This document shows, piece after piece, positions 37,327 through 46,351 of a DNA stretch of 64,000 nucleotides; position 1 is the stretch's first letter; every line of letters starts with the position of its first letter. A program made the translations under genes and the position numbers. The stretch comes from Njordibacter sp905182035 (GTDB taxonomy: Bacteria; Pseudomonadota; Gammaproteobacteria; Pseudomonadales; Balneatricaceae). The DNA is taken from positions 2,232,001 through 2,296,000 of the forward strand of contig NZ_CP159831.1 in the NCBI RefSeq assembly GCF_047730075.1, written 5' to 3'. A model generated the notes under the pieces. That model ran no database searches. It was not told the origin of the DNA and worked only from the letters and a program-made list of their open reading frames with translations.

Positions 37327-38596
37327 ATGGGGCATCAACCTAGGTTTAACCTTAGGTTTAGCATGTTCTTACTCAGTTTTTGCTGCGCAAAAGCTTGACA
37401 GCATTGTCGCTATAGTTAATGACGGCATCGTCTTACAAAGCGATCTAACAATTCGTCTTTTAATAGTGCAACGTCAGTTCTCCAATGACAATACCAAATT
37501 ACCAGATCTAAACGTTCTTACTAACCAGGTATTAAACCAGCTCATCATTGAGAACTTACAGTTACAGTTAGCAACAAAAAAAGGCGTACACATTGCCGAC
37601 CCAACCGTAGACATAGCCATCGAGCGCATTGCTAAAAACAACAAGATATCCGCCGATAAGCTTGAGCAAGCTATTGCTGATAATGGTGAGACCATGGTGC
37701 AGTTTCGGACCAGAATTCGCCAAGAATTAACCATTAAAGAAATTCAAGTCACTTCTGTCAACCAACGTATTCGCATTAGCGAACACGAGGTAGATCGATA
37801 CTTAGCCTCAAACCAAGGCCAGCAGCTCGCCGATACTGAGTATGAAATTGGCCATATCTTAATCAGCTTAAGTGCGCAGCCAGATGCCCAAGAACTTGAG
37901 GCAGCGCAACAAACGTTAAACGCCATCAACAGCGCTATAGAAAAAGGTGACGAGTTTGGCAGCATTGCTGCAACCCACTCTGATGCCTTAAATGCTTTAA
38001 AAGGTGGCAGTTTGGGCTGGCGTAAAGGCAGCCAGCTGCCCGAACTATTTGCTGAACCTATTAAGGCCATGGTGGTTGGTGAAGTAAGCTCACCTATCCG
38101 CAATAGCAGCGGTTTTCACGTCATCACTTTAATCGATAAGCGTGGCGTGAGCATTCAAACAGTGGCTCAAACCAAAGTTAATCACCTATTGATTTTGCCT
38201 AATGAAATTCGTTCGCCTGACCAAGCTGAAGTGCTTATTAACGAACTTCACCAACGCTTGATTAATGGCGCCGACTTTTATGACCTTGCCCGCGCCTTTA
38301 GTGACGACGCGAACTCAGCACCCAGCGGTGGTGATTTAGGCTGGCTCAATGCAAACCAACTTCCAGCTGTGTTGCAAACAGCGCTGAATGTGCTTGCCGT
38401 AGAAGAGTTAAGCCAACCAATACAAAGTAAAAATGGCTGGCACCTGCTACAAGTCGTAGAGCGTCAAACCAAAGACGTTGGCCAAGCCAACCTGCGTTTC
38501 CAAGCTAAGCAGGCTATTAGAAAAACTAAGTTCCCTAACGAGCTAGAAAATTGGTTGAGCGCAATTCGTAACCAAGCCTACATAGAGATCCGTTAA
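37310..38596 (+). CDS. surA: Periplasmic chaperone and peptidyl-prolyl isomerase SurA
   Basis: Chaperone for outer-membrane proteins. From ATG 37310: a signal peptide ending AYSVFAA-type, an N-terminal chaperone domain (LDSIVAIVNDGIVLQSDL), and two parvulin domains, one around IGHILISLSAQ ... GGSLGWRKGSQLPELF and one around NHLLILPNEI ... GGDLGWLNANQLP. It overlaps the lptD 3' end by 17 bp. The parvulin domains are of family-typical length. Confidence 0.96.
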   Translation: MNTLSKWGINLGLTLGLACSYSVFAAQKLDSIVAIVNDGIVLQSDLTIRLLIVQRQFSNDNTKLPDLNVLTNQVLNQLIIENLQLQLATKKGVHIADPTVDIAIERIAKNNKISADKLEQAIADNGETMVQFRTRIRQELTIKEIQVTSVNQRIRISEHEVDRYLASNQGQQLADTEYEIGHILISLSAQPDAQELEAAQQTLNAINSAIEKGDEFGSIAATHSDALNALKGGSLGWRKGSQLPELFAEPIKAMVVGEVSSPIRNSSGFHVITLIDKRGVSIQTVAQTKVNHLLILPNEIRSPDQAEVLINELHQRLINGADFYDLARAFSDDANSAPSGGDLGWLNANQLPAVLQTALNVLAVEELSQPIQSKNGWHLLQVVERQTKDVGQANLRFQAKQAIRKTKFPNELENWLSAIRNQAYIEIR

Positions 38597-38598
38597 CC

Positions 38599-39588
38599 AT
38601 GCAGCGACTACTTGTTACTGCAGGAGAACCTGCAGGCATTGGCCCTGAACTATGCTTAACCCTGGCAGGGCAACCAAGCACTATAGTGCAGGATGCCGAA
38701 ATTGTGATTGTGGCAGATATGGGCCTACTGCAAGATCGTGCAGCGCAACTAGGTTTAGCTATCGATTTTTGCCATGTAAACCTAGAACAAGCCATTACAC
38801 CCACGGCAGCCAACCAGCTTAAAGTGTTGCACGTACCCTTAAAGGTTAAAAGCCGCGCTGGGCATTTAGATTCCAATAATAGCGCCTATGTGTTAAACAC
38901 CCTTGACTTAGCTTGTGACGCTTGTCTTGAAGGACAAGCTCATGCCATGGTGACAGCGCCTGTGCATAAAGGCATTATTAATAGAGCAGGCACTGCCTTT
39001 AGCGGCCACACAGAATATTTACAAGCCCGCTGTAATGTTGATCAGGTGGTGATGATGTTGGTTTGTGATGCCATGCGCGTCACCCTAGCCACCACCCATT
39101 TGCCCTTGCAAGATGTGTCTGCAGCAATTACACCAGAATCACTAAGCCAAATTCTGCACATTATTGATGCCGAGTTAACCACCAAATTTGGCATTACCCA
39201 ACCGTGTATCTATGTGTGTGGTCTTAACCCCCACGCAGGAGAAGATGGCCACTTAGGTAGAGAGGAATTAGAGGTCATTATTCCTACCTTAGAAAAATTA
39301 CGTGGCAAGGGATTAAACCTTGTTGGTCCCTTGCCTGCCGACACCTTATTTAACCCTAAAAATTTAACAAAAGCAGATGTAATCCTTGCTATGTATCACG
39401 ACCAGGGGTTACCCGTGCTAAAATATGCGGGCTTTGGTGACGCTGTTAATATAACCTTGGGATTGCCCATTATCCGCACCTCAGTAGACCATGGCACCGC
39501 ACTAGATTTAGCTGGCACCGGCCAAGCCGCAAGCAGCAGTCTGTTAAAAGCTGCCGAAAGTGCATTACAACTTTCTCTGCACATATAG
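38599..39588 (+). CDS. pdxA: 4-hydroxythreonine-4-phosphate dehydrogenase PdxA
   Basis: NAD-dependent enzyme of pyridoxal phosphate synthesis. 329 aa. It shows TAGEPAGIGPELC, VTAPVHKGIINRAG, FSGHTEYL, GLNPHAGEDGHLG and YHDQGLPVLKY, which hold the metal-binding histidines. It starts 2 bp after the surA stop. Confidence 0.96.
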   Translation: MQRLLVTAGEPAGIGPELCLTLAGQPSTIVQDAEIVIVADMGLLQDRAAQLGLAIDFCHVNLEQAITPTAANQLKVLHVPLKVKSRAGHLDSNNSAYVLNTLDLACDACLEGQAHAMVTAPVHKGIINRAGTAFSGHTEYLQARCNVDQVVMMLVCDAMRVTLATTHLPLQDVSAAITPESLSQILHIIDAELTTKFGITQPCIYVCGLNPHAGEDGHLGREELEVIIPTLEKLRGKGLNLVGPLPADTLFNPKNLTKADVILAMYHDQGLPVLKYAGFGDAVNITLGLPIIRTSVDHGTALDLAGTGQAASSSLLKAAESALQLSLHI

Positions 39589-39610
39589 GCCGCCCACATA
39601 CGAGATTTTT

Positions 39611-40435
39611 ATGGCCAGTCAGTCCCCAAAAAAACACCAAGCGCGTAAGCGATTTGGTCAAAACTTTTTGCACGACCAGGGCATTATCCGCCATATTGTG
39701 GCCTGCATTCGGCCAAAATCCGAACAAAGTATCGTAGAAATTGGCCCAGGCTTAGGCGCTATTACAGAACACTTGCTAGTGGCAGCAGGCCATCTGGACG
39801 TGGTAGAATTAGACCGCGACCTACTGCCCCACCTACGAATTTCATTTGCCAGCTATGGCGACAACCTGCGTATTCACGAAGCGGATGCCCTGCAATTCGA
39901 TTTTTCCAAGCTCAGTGAAGACAACCTAAACCCAAACAAACAGCTACTGCGTATCGTAGGCAATTTGCCATACAACATTTCCACTCCATTGATTTTTCAT
40001 CTGCTAAGCTACACCGACCTTATTTCTGACATGCACTTCATGCTACAAAAAGAAGTAGTGTTACGTTTGGCCGCAGGAGCGGGCACCAATAACTATGGTC
40101 GCCTAAGCATCATGGCACAATATTTTTGCCGTGTGGATAATCTGTTCGAGGTACCACCAGAGGCATTTGATCCACGACCTAAAGTGGATTCTGCCATCGT
40201 ACGTATGGCGCCTTATATAGAATTACCCCACACTGCACACGACTTTAAGCACTTTGAGCAGCTGGTTAAAAGCGGTTTCGCTCAACGTCGTAAAACCTTG
40301 CGCAACAACCTTAAAGGCATTGCTGATGACGAACAGTTGCAAAGTTTGGGAATTGACCCTAGCATTCGTCCAGAACGTTTAACCGTAGGCGAATTTGTCG
40401 CCATTAGTAACTTATTGACCCAAACACCGAGTTAG
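39611..40435 (+). CDS. rsmA: 16S rRNA dimethyladenosine transferase RsmA (KsgA)
   Basis: Dimethylates A1518 and A1519 of 16S rRNA in late 30S assembly. 274 aa from ATG 39611, which starts MASQSPKKHQARKRFGQNFLHD as expected. SAM motifs VEIGPGLGAIT and VVELDRDL are followed by the catalytic GNLPYNIST. The open frame extends upstream into pdxA, but that part is not family-like. Confidence 0.97.
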   Translation: MASQSPKKHQARKRFGQNFLHDQGIIRHIVACIRPKSEQSIVEIGPGLGAITEHLLVAAGHLDVVELDRDLLPHLRISFASYGDNLRIHEADALQFDFSKLSEDNLNPNKQLLRIVGNLPYNISTPLIFHLLSYTDLISDMHFMLQKEVVLRLAAGAGTNNYGRLSIMAQYFCRVDNLFEVPPEAFDPRPKVDSAIVRMAPYIELPHTAHDFKHFEQLVKSGFAQRRKTLRNNLKGIADDEQLQSLGIDPSIRPERLTVGEFVAISNLLTQTPS

Positions 40436-40444
40436 AGCCATAAC

Positions 40445-40831
40445 ATGAGCACCTTAAGCAACAATTACGACCTTAACGTAGGCGTCAAAACAGAGTTCCT
40501 TGCAGAACAGTCTGATCCTAGCCGCAATCGCTACGTATTTGCCTACAAGATAACCATCACTAACAGTGGTATTCAGAGCGCCCAGCTTATGAGCCGTAAG
40601 TGGATTATTACCGATGGCGACGGTAAAATCCAAGAAGTCTCTGGCCAAGGCATTGTGGGACAACAACCCATCATCGAACCGGGTCAGCAGCATCAATACA
40701 CCAGCGGCACAGTGTTAGAAACCAAAGTTGGTAGTATGAGCGGTTCTTACAGCATGATTGCAGCAGATGGCCATGAATTTTCTGCACTTATACCGTCTTT
40801 TACCCTGTCTTACCCCAACGCTCTGCATTAA
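40445..40831 (+). CDS. apaG: Co2+/Mg2+ efflux protein ApaG
   Basis: 128-aa fibronectin-III-like protein. YVFAYKITITNSG, SRKWIITDGDG, VSGQGIVGQQP and PGQQHQYTSG are diagnostic. The biochemical role is poorly defined despite the name. It lies between rsmA and apaH as in E. coli. Confidence 0.96.
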   Translation: MSTLSNNYDLNVGVKTEFLAEQSDPSRNRYVFAYKITITNSGIQSAQLMSRKWIITDGDGKIQEVSGQGIVGQQPIIEPGQQHQYTSGTVLETKVGSMSGSYSMIAADGHEFSALIPSFTLSYPNALH

Positions 40832-40843
40832 CACTCTATAACT

Positions 40844-41662
40844 ATGGCCAGTTACGCAGTAGGCGATGTTCAGGGCTGCTTAGACGCCCTTAAAGCTTTA
40901 TTAGACAAAGTGGGTTTTACTGCTGGGGATACCCTATGGGTTGCAGGTGACCTAGTGAATCGCGGGGCCAACTCACTTGAGACCCTACGTTTCATTAAAT
41001 CTTTGGGTAACCAAAGTAAAGTAGTGCTGGGCAATCATGACCTCCACCTGCTGGCCCTTCACGCTAAGGATGCTCAATTAAAACCCAATGATACCCTAGA
41101 ACCCATATTTAAAGCCCATGACCGTGAGCCCTTGTTAACTTGGCTGCAACAACAACCGCTGCTGCACTATGATGCCCCGTTCGACACCGTAATGACCCAT
41201 GCAGGCATTCCCCCATGCTGGAACTTACAGCAAGCGCAGCAACATGCCCAAGAATTACATGAGCTATTGCAGAGCGATACTGCCCCATCATTTTTTGCCC
41301 GTATGTATGGTAATCAGCCTGACCTTTGGCACGATCAACTTAAAGGCATGGACCGCTGGCGCTGCATTACTAACTATTTCACTCGCATGCGTTTTATCAC
41401 CCCTAACAGCCAGTTAGATTTTACCCAAAGTGGTAACACAGATCTCAATGTTAATGATGGAACTGCTCCATTGCTACCTTGGTTCAATGTACCCAGTGCT
41501 GTGACTGCACGGCAGGTGTTTGGCCACTGGGCAGCGTTAAGAGGTGAAACTGGAAAAGACCATGTTATTAACCTCGATATGGGTTGTGTTTGGGGTGGCC
41601 ACCTTAAACTAATACGTCTAGAAGACGGCCAATGTTTTAACGTAAGTTGCCAGAAAGCATAA
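40844..41662 (+). CDS. apaH: Diadenosine tetraphosphatase ApaH
   Basis: Symmetrical Ap4A hydrolase, also able to remove Np4 caps from RNA. 272 aa of the PPP phosphatase fold with GDVQGC, GDLVNRG, GNHD and the later THAGI metal/phosphate motifs. Last gene of the lptD-apaH run. Confidence 0.96.
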   Translation: MASYAVGDVQGCLDALKALLDKVGFTAGDTLWVAGDLVNRGANSLETLRFIKSLGNQSKVVLGNHDLHLLALHAKDAQLKPNDTLEPIFKAHDREPLLTWLQQQPLLHYDAPFDTVMTHAGIPPCWNLQQAQQHAQELHELLQSDTAPSFFARMYGNQPDLWHDQLKGMDRWRCITNYFTRMRFITPNSQLDFTQSGNTDLNVNDGTAPLLPWFNVPSAVTARQVFGHWAALRGETGKDHVINLDMGCVWGGHLKLIRLEDGQCFNVSCQKA

Positions 41663-41762
41663 CCTTATCGACACTACTCTTATTATTAGTATTTTCTAAT
41701 ATATAATTGCACAAACAACGTACAAGCACTACACTGCTGCTCTGCTTATATAGGAATTAAAT

Positions 41763-42083
41763 ATGTCTGAAGTTACTTCCATTGCCCCAGTTGACGTTAT
41801 GGACAAAGTTAACCAAGGAGCCTACCTAGTAGATATCCGTGATGTGAATAGCTACCAAAGTCATCATATTAAAAACAGCGAACGTATTGATAACGACACA
41901 CTGCCCAACTTTTTACGCGAAGCTGACATGGATAAACCCATCATCGTTTGTTGTTACCACGGCATCAGTTCTATTCAAGCCGCAGGCTTTTTATCCCAAC
42001 AAGGGTTTGACGAAGTGTATAGCTTAGAAGGAGGTTTCGCTGCCTATTCTTTGCAGCATCCAGAGCACTGCAGCTCACTATGA
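41763..42083 (+). CDS. glpE: Thiosulfate sulfurtransferase GlpE (rhodanese)
   Basis: Single-domain rhodanese of 106 aa. The active-site loop is CCYHGISS with the catalytic cysteine, close to GlpE's CYHGNSS. It transfers sulfane sulfur to thiol acceptors. AGGAA lies 6 bp upstream of the ATG. Located between apaH and cca. Confidence 0.9.
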   Translation: MSEVTSIAPVDVMDKVNQGAYLVDIRDVNSYQSHHIKNSERIDNDTLPNFLREADMDKPIIVCCYHGISSIQAAGFLSQQGFDEVYSLEGGFAAYSLQHPEHCSSL

Positions 42084-42095
42084 GACATACCGTCC

Positions 42096-43211
42096 ATGGC
42101 CACTAGTAAGACCTATTTAGTAGGTGGCGCTGTGCGCGACTACCTACTAGGCCTAACTGTACACGAGCGTGACTACGTGGTGGTAGGCAGTACACCTGAA
42201 GCCTTGGTTGCTTTAGGGTATACCCAAGTGGGTAAAGACTTTCCAGTATTCTTACATCCCACAAGTAAAGAAGAGTACGCCCTAGCACGCACCGAACGTA
42301 AATCTGGCCAAGGATATAAAGGTTTTCAAGTGCACGCCACACCAGATGTTACCCTAGAAGATGACTTGTTGCGTCGCGACCTCACTATCAATGCTATAGC
42401 TCAAGCGTCAGACGGCCAGTTCATCGATCCCTATGGTGGCCAACGAGATATACAAGCAAAGCTCATACGCCATGTTTCAGAAGCTTTTAGTGAAGACCCC
42501 TTAAGGGTATTAAGAGCCGCTCGATTTGCAGCTCACCTTAACCACTTAGGTTTTAGCATCGCCACAGAGACTAAAGCGTTATTGGTTACCATCACCCACT
42601 CAGGTGAGCTAGCCACCTTGGCTAAAGAACGCATTTGGCATGAAACCCACAAAGCCCTGCACAGCCAGAGCCCATGGGTATATTTTGAAGTATTGGAAGC
42701 TTGCGGTGCATTACAAGAACTAATGCCTAGCGTAGCTGAATTGCTCAGCCGGAGGCCTCAAGCGTTAAACACGCTCAAGCTGTTAAGCGAATCCAACACC
42801 AGCACCGAAGTGCGTCTCACCGGTTTATTATATCAACTCAATAAACCTCAAATCGAAGACCTTGCAGCACAAATAAAGATACCCAACGCACCTAAAGCTT
42901 TAGCCCTAGCCACCAGCAACCACCAACGGCAATTACGCGCTTATACGGAGTTAGACGCAGCACAAAAACACCTGCTTCTTAGCAACCTTGGCCTCATCCG
43001 CCACACCGAATTATTAGATGACCTCCTTAGCCTATGCCAAGCCATTACCCAAAGCCAAGAACCTCTTTTTGGGTGGCAATCACCAAAGCAACACATCTTA
43101 GATGACTTAGAAAGTATACAAAGCGTAAAACCTGCTGAATTAATGGCCCAAGGTTATAACGGCAAGGCCCTAGGTGAGGCGCTTAAAAAAGCCCAAATAG
43201 CATCTATCTGA
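42096..43211 (+). CDS. cca: CCA-adding tRNA nucleotidyltransferase without HD motif
   Basis: Adds or repairs the 3' CCA of tRNA. 371 aa. The class II catalytic core is present: YLVGGAVRDYLLGL, then the RRDLTINAIA, DPYGGQRDIQAKLIRHV and EDPLRVLRAARFAA motifs. E. coli Cca continues into an HD phosphohydrolase domain. Here the C-terminal half is short and I find no His-Asp signature, so only the nucleotidyltransferase should be active. It starts 12 bp after glpE. Confidence 0.93.
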   Translation: MATSKTYLVGGAVRDYLLGLTVHERDYVVVGSTPEALVALGYTQVGKDFPVFLHPTSKEEYALARTERKSGQGYKGFQVHATPDVTLEDDLLRRDLTINAIAQASDGQFIDPYGGQRDIQAKLIRHVSEAFSEDPLRVLRAARFAAHLNHLGFSIATETKALLVTITHSGELATLAKERIWHETHKALHSQSPWVYFEVLEACGALQELMPSVAELLSRRPQALNTLKLLSESNTSTEVRLTGLLYQLNKPQIEDLAAQIKIPNAPKALALATSNHQRQLRAYTELDAAQKHLLLSNLGLIRHTELLDDLLSLCQAITQSQEPLFGWQSPKQHILDDLESIQSVKPAELMAQGYNGKALGEALKKAQIASI

Positions 43212-43270
43212 ATCATAAGCAAACCTTCAAAAAGAGCACGTGTATGTTTTCTAACTTCCCAGCTCAATGG

Positions 43271-43762
43271 TCAGAAGTGGTGCTGAGTAGGCAGTACAAT
43301 TTGATCAGACTCAAAGGATTCGTTGAGGTCCTTAATAGTCTGGGCCCTCGTTGGGTGCACTAGATTCGGTGCTAGATCTGCTAACGGTTGCAGCACATAG
43401 GCGCAGGTTAAAATATCTGGCCGAGGTACTTTAGCATATTCATCCACTAAATCACCAAATAGCAATAAATCCATATCTAGGCCATGGTTAGTGGGTTTGT
43501 AGCTTGAATCTGCCAGCCTTTGGCGCCCATGTTTGGTTTCAGTAGCGCGTATCCACGCCATCAACTGTGGATGATTCATGGGGCATTCAAAAGCCACCAC
43601 CATATTGAGAAAATCTGGCCCATCCATACCCACTGCTGGGGCTAGGTAGACCGGTGACAGCGCTACTTTCCCAAAGGCTGACCTTAGCTCGGCTATACCT
43701 GCTTGGAGACTAGCTTGGGGCTCTATGTTGGCTCCAAGACCTAAGTAAACGTGTGTCATCAC
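43271..43762 (-). CDS. folK: 2-amino-4-hydroxy-6-hydroxymethyldihydropteridine pyrophosphokinase
   Basis: Folate pathway enzyme of 163 aa. It shows YLGLGANIEPQASLQAG, the substrate loop SPVYLAPAVG, GPDFLNMVVAF, and the catalytic DMDLLLFGD followed by VPRPDI. It overlaps folB by 4 bp (ATGA-type), so the pair is translationally coupled. Confidence 0.95.
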   Translation of the reverse strand: MMTHVYLGLGANIEPQASLQAGIAELRSAFGKVALSPVYLAPAVGMDGPDFLNMVVAFECPMNHPQLMAWIRATETKHGRQRLADSSYKPTNHGLDMDLLLFGDLVDEYAKVPRPDILTCAYVLQPLADLAPNLVHPTRAQTIKDLNESFESDQIVLPTQHHF

Positions 43763-44118
43763 GCTGGCTTTTGGCCACGCTCAATTATTACGCCCACATC
43801 GCAGGCATTAGCAATGGCGTCTGGTTTGCCTAGCTTTATGCGCACAAAAGGCACGGCGAATTCAGCCAAAATTAACCCCGCAATTTCTTCTGCCATAGTT
43901 TCCACCAGTAAAAATTCGCTTTGCTCTATAAACTGCGTCAGCCTGTCTGATACATCTTTGTAGCTCACGGTACGATCGATGTCTTCAGTGGCTGCAGAAG
44001 GGCTAATATCCACCGCCATTTCTACATCTAATACCACCTTTTGGCGAATTTCACGCTCCCAGTCAAAAATCCCAATGACGGTGTCTACGGCTAGGCCATG
44101 TACATATACTGTGTCCAT
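43759..44118 (-). CDS. folB: Dihydroneopterin aldolase
   Basis: Folate enzyme of 119 aa, tunnelling fold. It starts MDTVYVHGLAVDTVIGIFDWEREIRQKVVLDVEM, the family hallmark, with the catalytic region SEFLLVETMAEEIA. It lies between tsaD and folK. plsY, often in this cluster, is not present here. Confidence 0.95.
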   Translation of the reverse strand: MDTVYVHGLAVDTVIGIFDWEREIRQKVVLDVEMAVDISPSAATEDIDRTVSYKDVSDRLTQFIEQSEFLLVETMAEEIAGLILAEFAVPFVRIKLGKPDAIANACDVGVIIERGQKPA

Positions 44119-44165
44119 TGTAAGCTCTCTTTGTTTAGATCGTTGTTTGGGTCTTAATACGGTTG

Positions 44166-45203
44166 TTATTGAGCTACCGCTGGCAGTTCATTTAATGGCC
44201 AACGGGGCTTTACTTTAAGTGTCAGGTCATCGTGTTGGCCTGCCGCCAAACGTTGAGCACCGGCGTAAGCAATCATGGCGCCGTTATCAGTGCAGTATTC
44301 AGGCCGTGGGTAATAGACTTTAGCGCGTAATTTAGCCGTCTCTGCCGCTAGTTTTTCACGCAAGCTTAAGTTAGCACTTACTCCACCTGCCATTACTAAG
44401 CTAGATAGCTTCGTCTGCTGGAGCGCGCGTCGGCACTTAATGGCTAAGGTATCAACTACGGCCTGTTGAAAAGCCATGGCAATATCTGCTTTATCTTGCT
44501 CATTCAATTGCCCCTGCTGCTTTTGAATATCTTGAATAGCATAAAGTACAGCAGTTTTTAAACCGCTAAAGCTCATGTCTAATCCAGGCCTATCTACCAT
44601 TGGCCGAGGGAACTTAAAACGTCTGGCGTCCCCTTGCAAGGCCAACTTAGCCACCAAAGGGCCACCTGGATAATCTAGATCCATCATCTTAGCGACTTTA
44701 TCGAAGGCTTCCCCAGCGGCGTCGTCTAGGGATTCGCCTAGCAATTCGTATTCACCTAAAGACCTTACATGCACCAGCTGTGTATGGCCACCCGAAACCA
44801 ACAAAGCCACAAACGGTGGTTTAGGAGCATTTTCTTCTAACATGGGAGCCAAAAGGTGACCTTCCATGTGATGCACGCCAATAGTAGGCAGATCCCACGC
44901 CATACCTAAAGCACGCCCTGTGGCAGCTCCCACCATTAAAGCACCAATTAGACCAGGCCCTGCAGTGTAAGCAACGCCATCTACATCACCGTAGGCTAAG
45001 CCAGCCTTATCGAACACTTCTCGCATTAACGGCACTAGCTTACGAATATGATCACGGGAGGCTAGCTCCGGCACAACGCCGCCGTATTCGGCATGCACAG
45101 CAACTTGGCTGTAAAGGGCCTCTGACAATATGCCCTTTTGGGTGTCATAAATAGCGACCCCAGTTTCGTCACAAGATGTTTCTATGCCTAATACGCGCAT
45201 CAA
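44166..45203 (-). CDS. tsaD: tRNA threonylcarbamoyladenosine synthase subunit TsaD
   Basis: Catalytic subunit transferring threonylcarbamoyl to A37 of ANN-decoding tRNAs. 345 aa ASKHA fold. It shows LGIETSCDETGVAIYD, metal ligands in VHHMEGHLLAP, LLVSGGHTQLV and MAGGVSANLSLREKL, plus the C-terminal YCTDNGAMIAYAG. Divergent from rpsU, as in E. coli. Confidence 0.97.
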   Translation of the reverse strand: MMRVLGIETSCDETGVAIYDTQKGILSEALYSQVAVHAEYGGVVPELASRDHIRKLVPLMREVFDKAGLAYGDVDGVAYTAGPGLIGALMVGAATGRALGMAWDLPTIGVHHMEGHLLAPMLEENAPKPPFVALLVSGGHTQLVHVRSLGEYELLGESLDDAAGEAFDKVAKMMDLDYPGGPLVAKLALQGDARRFKFPRPMVDRPGLDMSFSGLKTAVLYAIQDIQKQQGQLNEQDKADIAMAFQQAVVDTLAIKCRRALQQTKLSSLVMAGGVSANLSLREKLAAETAKLRAKVYYPRPEYCTDNGAMIAYAGAQRLAAGQHDDLTLKVKPRWPLNELPAVAQ

Positions 45204-45333
45204 TAAGCCAATTATTTCTATTATCTATATATGTAGGGCGCAAATTTTACCTTTCATCAAGCCTAATGACCACACGTACAAGTGCGATTTTCTCCATCTG
45301 TGAAAAACACCTTTAACTTGATGAAAAATTGGC

Positions 45334-45363
45334 TTTACACTGGCCAACACATAAGAGTAAAAT
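45334..45363 (+). promoter_or_regulatory. Promoter for rpsU
   Basis: TTTACA (45334-45339), an 18-bp spacer and TAAAAT (45358-45363), about 116 bp upstream of rpsU. It is the best sigma70-like match in the tsaD-rpsU divergent region. Confidence 0.5.
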
Positions 45364-45479
45364 ATGCGGCCTTAATCAATTAGAAACACTTCCTCTGGCC
45401 AGCATTTATGCCCACAAGGAAATGAATAGAAAAACATTCGGATTGCTGCCTAATGCAGCGTCCACAATTAGGTAAAGAT

Positions 45480-45695
45480 ATGCCAGCTGTAAAACTGAAA
45501 GACAACGAACCATTTGATATTGCCCTACGTCGCTTCAAACGTGCTTGTGAAAAAGCAGGTACTTTAGCAGACGTTCGCAAGCGCGAATTCTACGAAAAGC
45601 CAACCAGCGTTCGTAAGCGTCAAGCTGCTGCCGCTGTTAAGCGCCACGCTAAGAAGCTAGTACGCGAAAATCGTCGTCACGTACGTTTATACTAG
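45480..45695 (+). CDS. rpsU: 30S ribosomal protein S21
   Basis: 71 aa, starting MPAVKLKDNEPFDIALRRFKRACEKAG, the invariant S21 N-terminus, and ending in a basic helix. The ATG at 45480 is preceded by AGGTAAAG. An upstream in-frame start would add nine unlikely residues. It opens the macromolecular-synthesis cluster (rpsU, dnaG, rpoD). Confidence 0.98.
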   Translation: MPAVKLKDNEPFDIALRRFKRACEKAGTLADVRKREFYEKPTSVRKRQAAAAVKRHAKKLVRENRRHVRLY

Positions 45696-45773
45696 GCTGT
45701 ATTCCTAATATAAAACCTTGCACGACCTGCTTTACAGCCTGACAACCAAAGGCTAGTATGTAAAGCTATGCAT

Positions 45774-45803
45774 AGGGGCGGTTTTTCAGTTACCCGCCCC
45801 TTT
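45774..45803 (+). terminator. Intrinsic terminator after rpsU
   Basis: AGGGGCGG (45774-45781) pairs with CCGCCCC plus T (45794-45801) around a 12-base loop, followed by a short T-run. In E. coli a terminator in this spacer lets rpsU be expressed above dnaG-rpoD, and the same role is likely here. Confidence 0.75.
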
Positions 45804-45881
45804 GTCGTTTCTGACGTTTACGCATTTAACGTAACCTAAGTAAAGCCATAATTACTGAAACCAACACAGCGAGAATTCACC

Positions 45882-46328
45882 ATGTCGGACTTAAAGCTTC
45901 AACTTAAAGATGCTCAAAAACAAGCCATGCGTGACAAAAACAAACCTCGCCTAACCTGCATCCGCACCATGATGTCAGAATTCAAACGCATCGAAGTTGA
46001 CGAGCGCATTGAATTAGACCAAGCCCGCGGCCTCGCAGTGCTTGATAAGATGCTTAAGCAACGTCGTGACTCTATCAGTCAATACGAAGCTGCTAACCGC
46101 CAAGACTTAGCTGATATTGAACACTCAGAAATAAGCGTGATTCAAGAATTCTTACCTACCCCATTAACAGAAGACGAAATAAGTGCCCTTATCACCCAAG
46201 CCATTACCGATTCTGGCGCCAGCAGCATGCAAGATATGGGCAAAGTTATGGGCATTCTCAAACCACAGTTGCAAGGCCGCGCTGATATTGGCAAAGTAAG
46301 TGGTAAGATCAAAGCACAACTCGCTTAA
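45882..46328 (+). CDS. GatB/YqeY domain protein
   Basis: 148 aa of the YqeY family, related to the tRNA-binding C-terminal domain of GatB. LKDAQKQAMRDKNKPRLTCIRTM, EFLPTPLTEDEI and MGKVMGILKPQLQGRADIGKVS are typical. Its exact role is unknown. It sits between rpsU and dnaG, as in Pseudomonas and many other proteobacteria. Confidence 0.93.
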   Translation: MSDLKLQLKDAQKQAMRDKNKPRLTCIRTMMSEFKRIEVDERIELDQARGLAVLDKMLKQRRDSISQYEAANRQDLADIEHSEISVIQEFLPTPLTEDEISALITQAITDSGASSMQDMGKVMGILKPQLQGRADIGKVSGKIKAQLA

Positions 46329-46351
46329 GCTTTTATTAAAAGGCAAACCAC

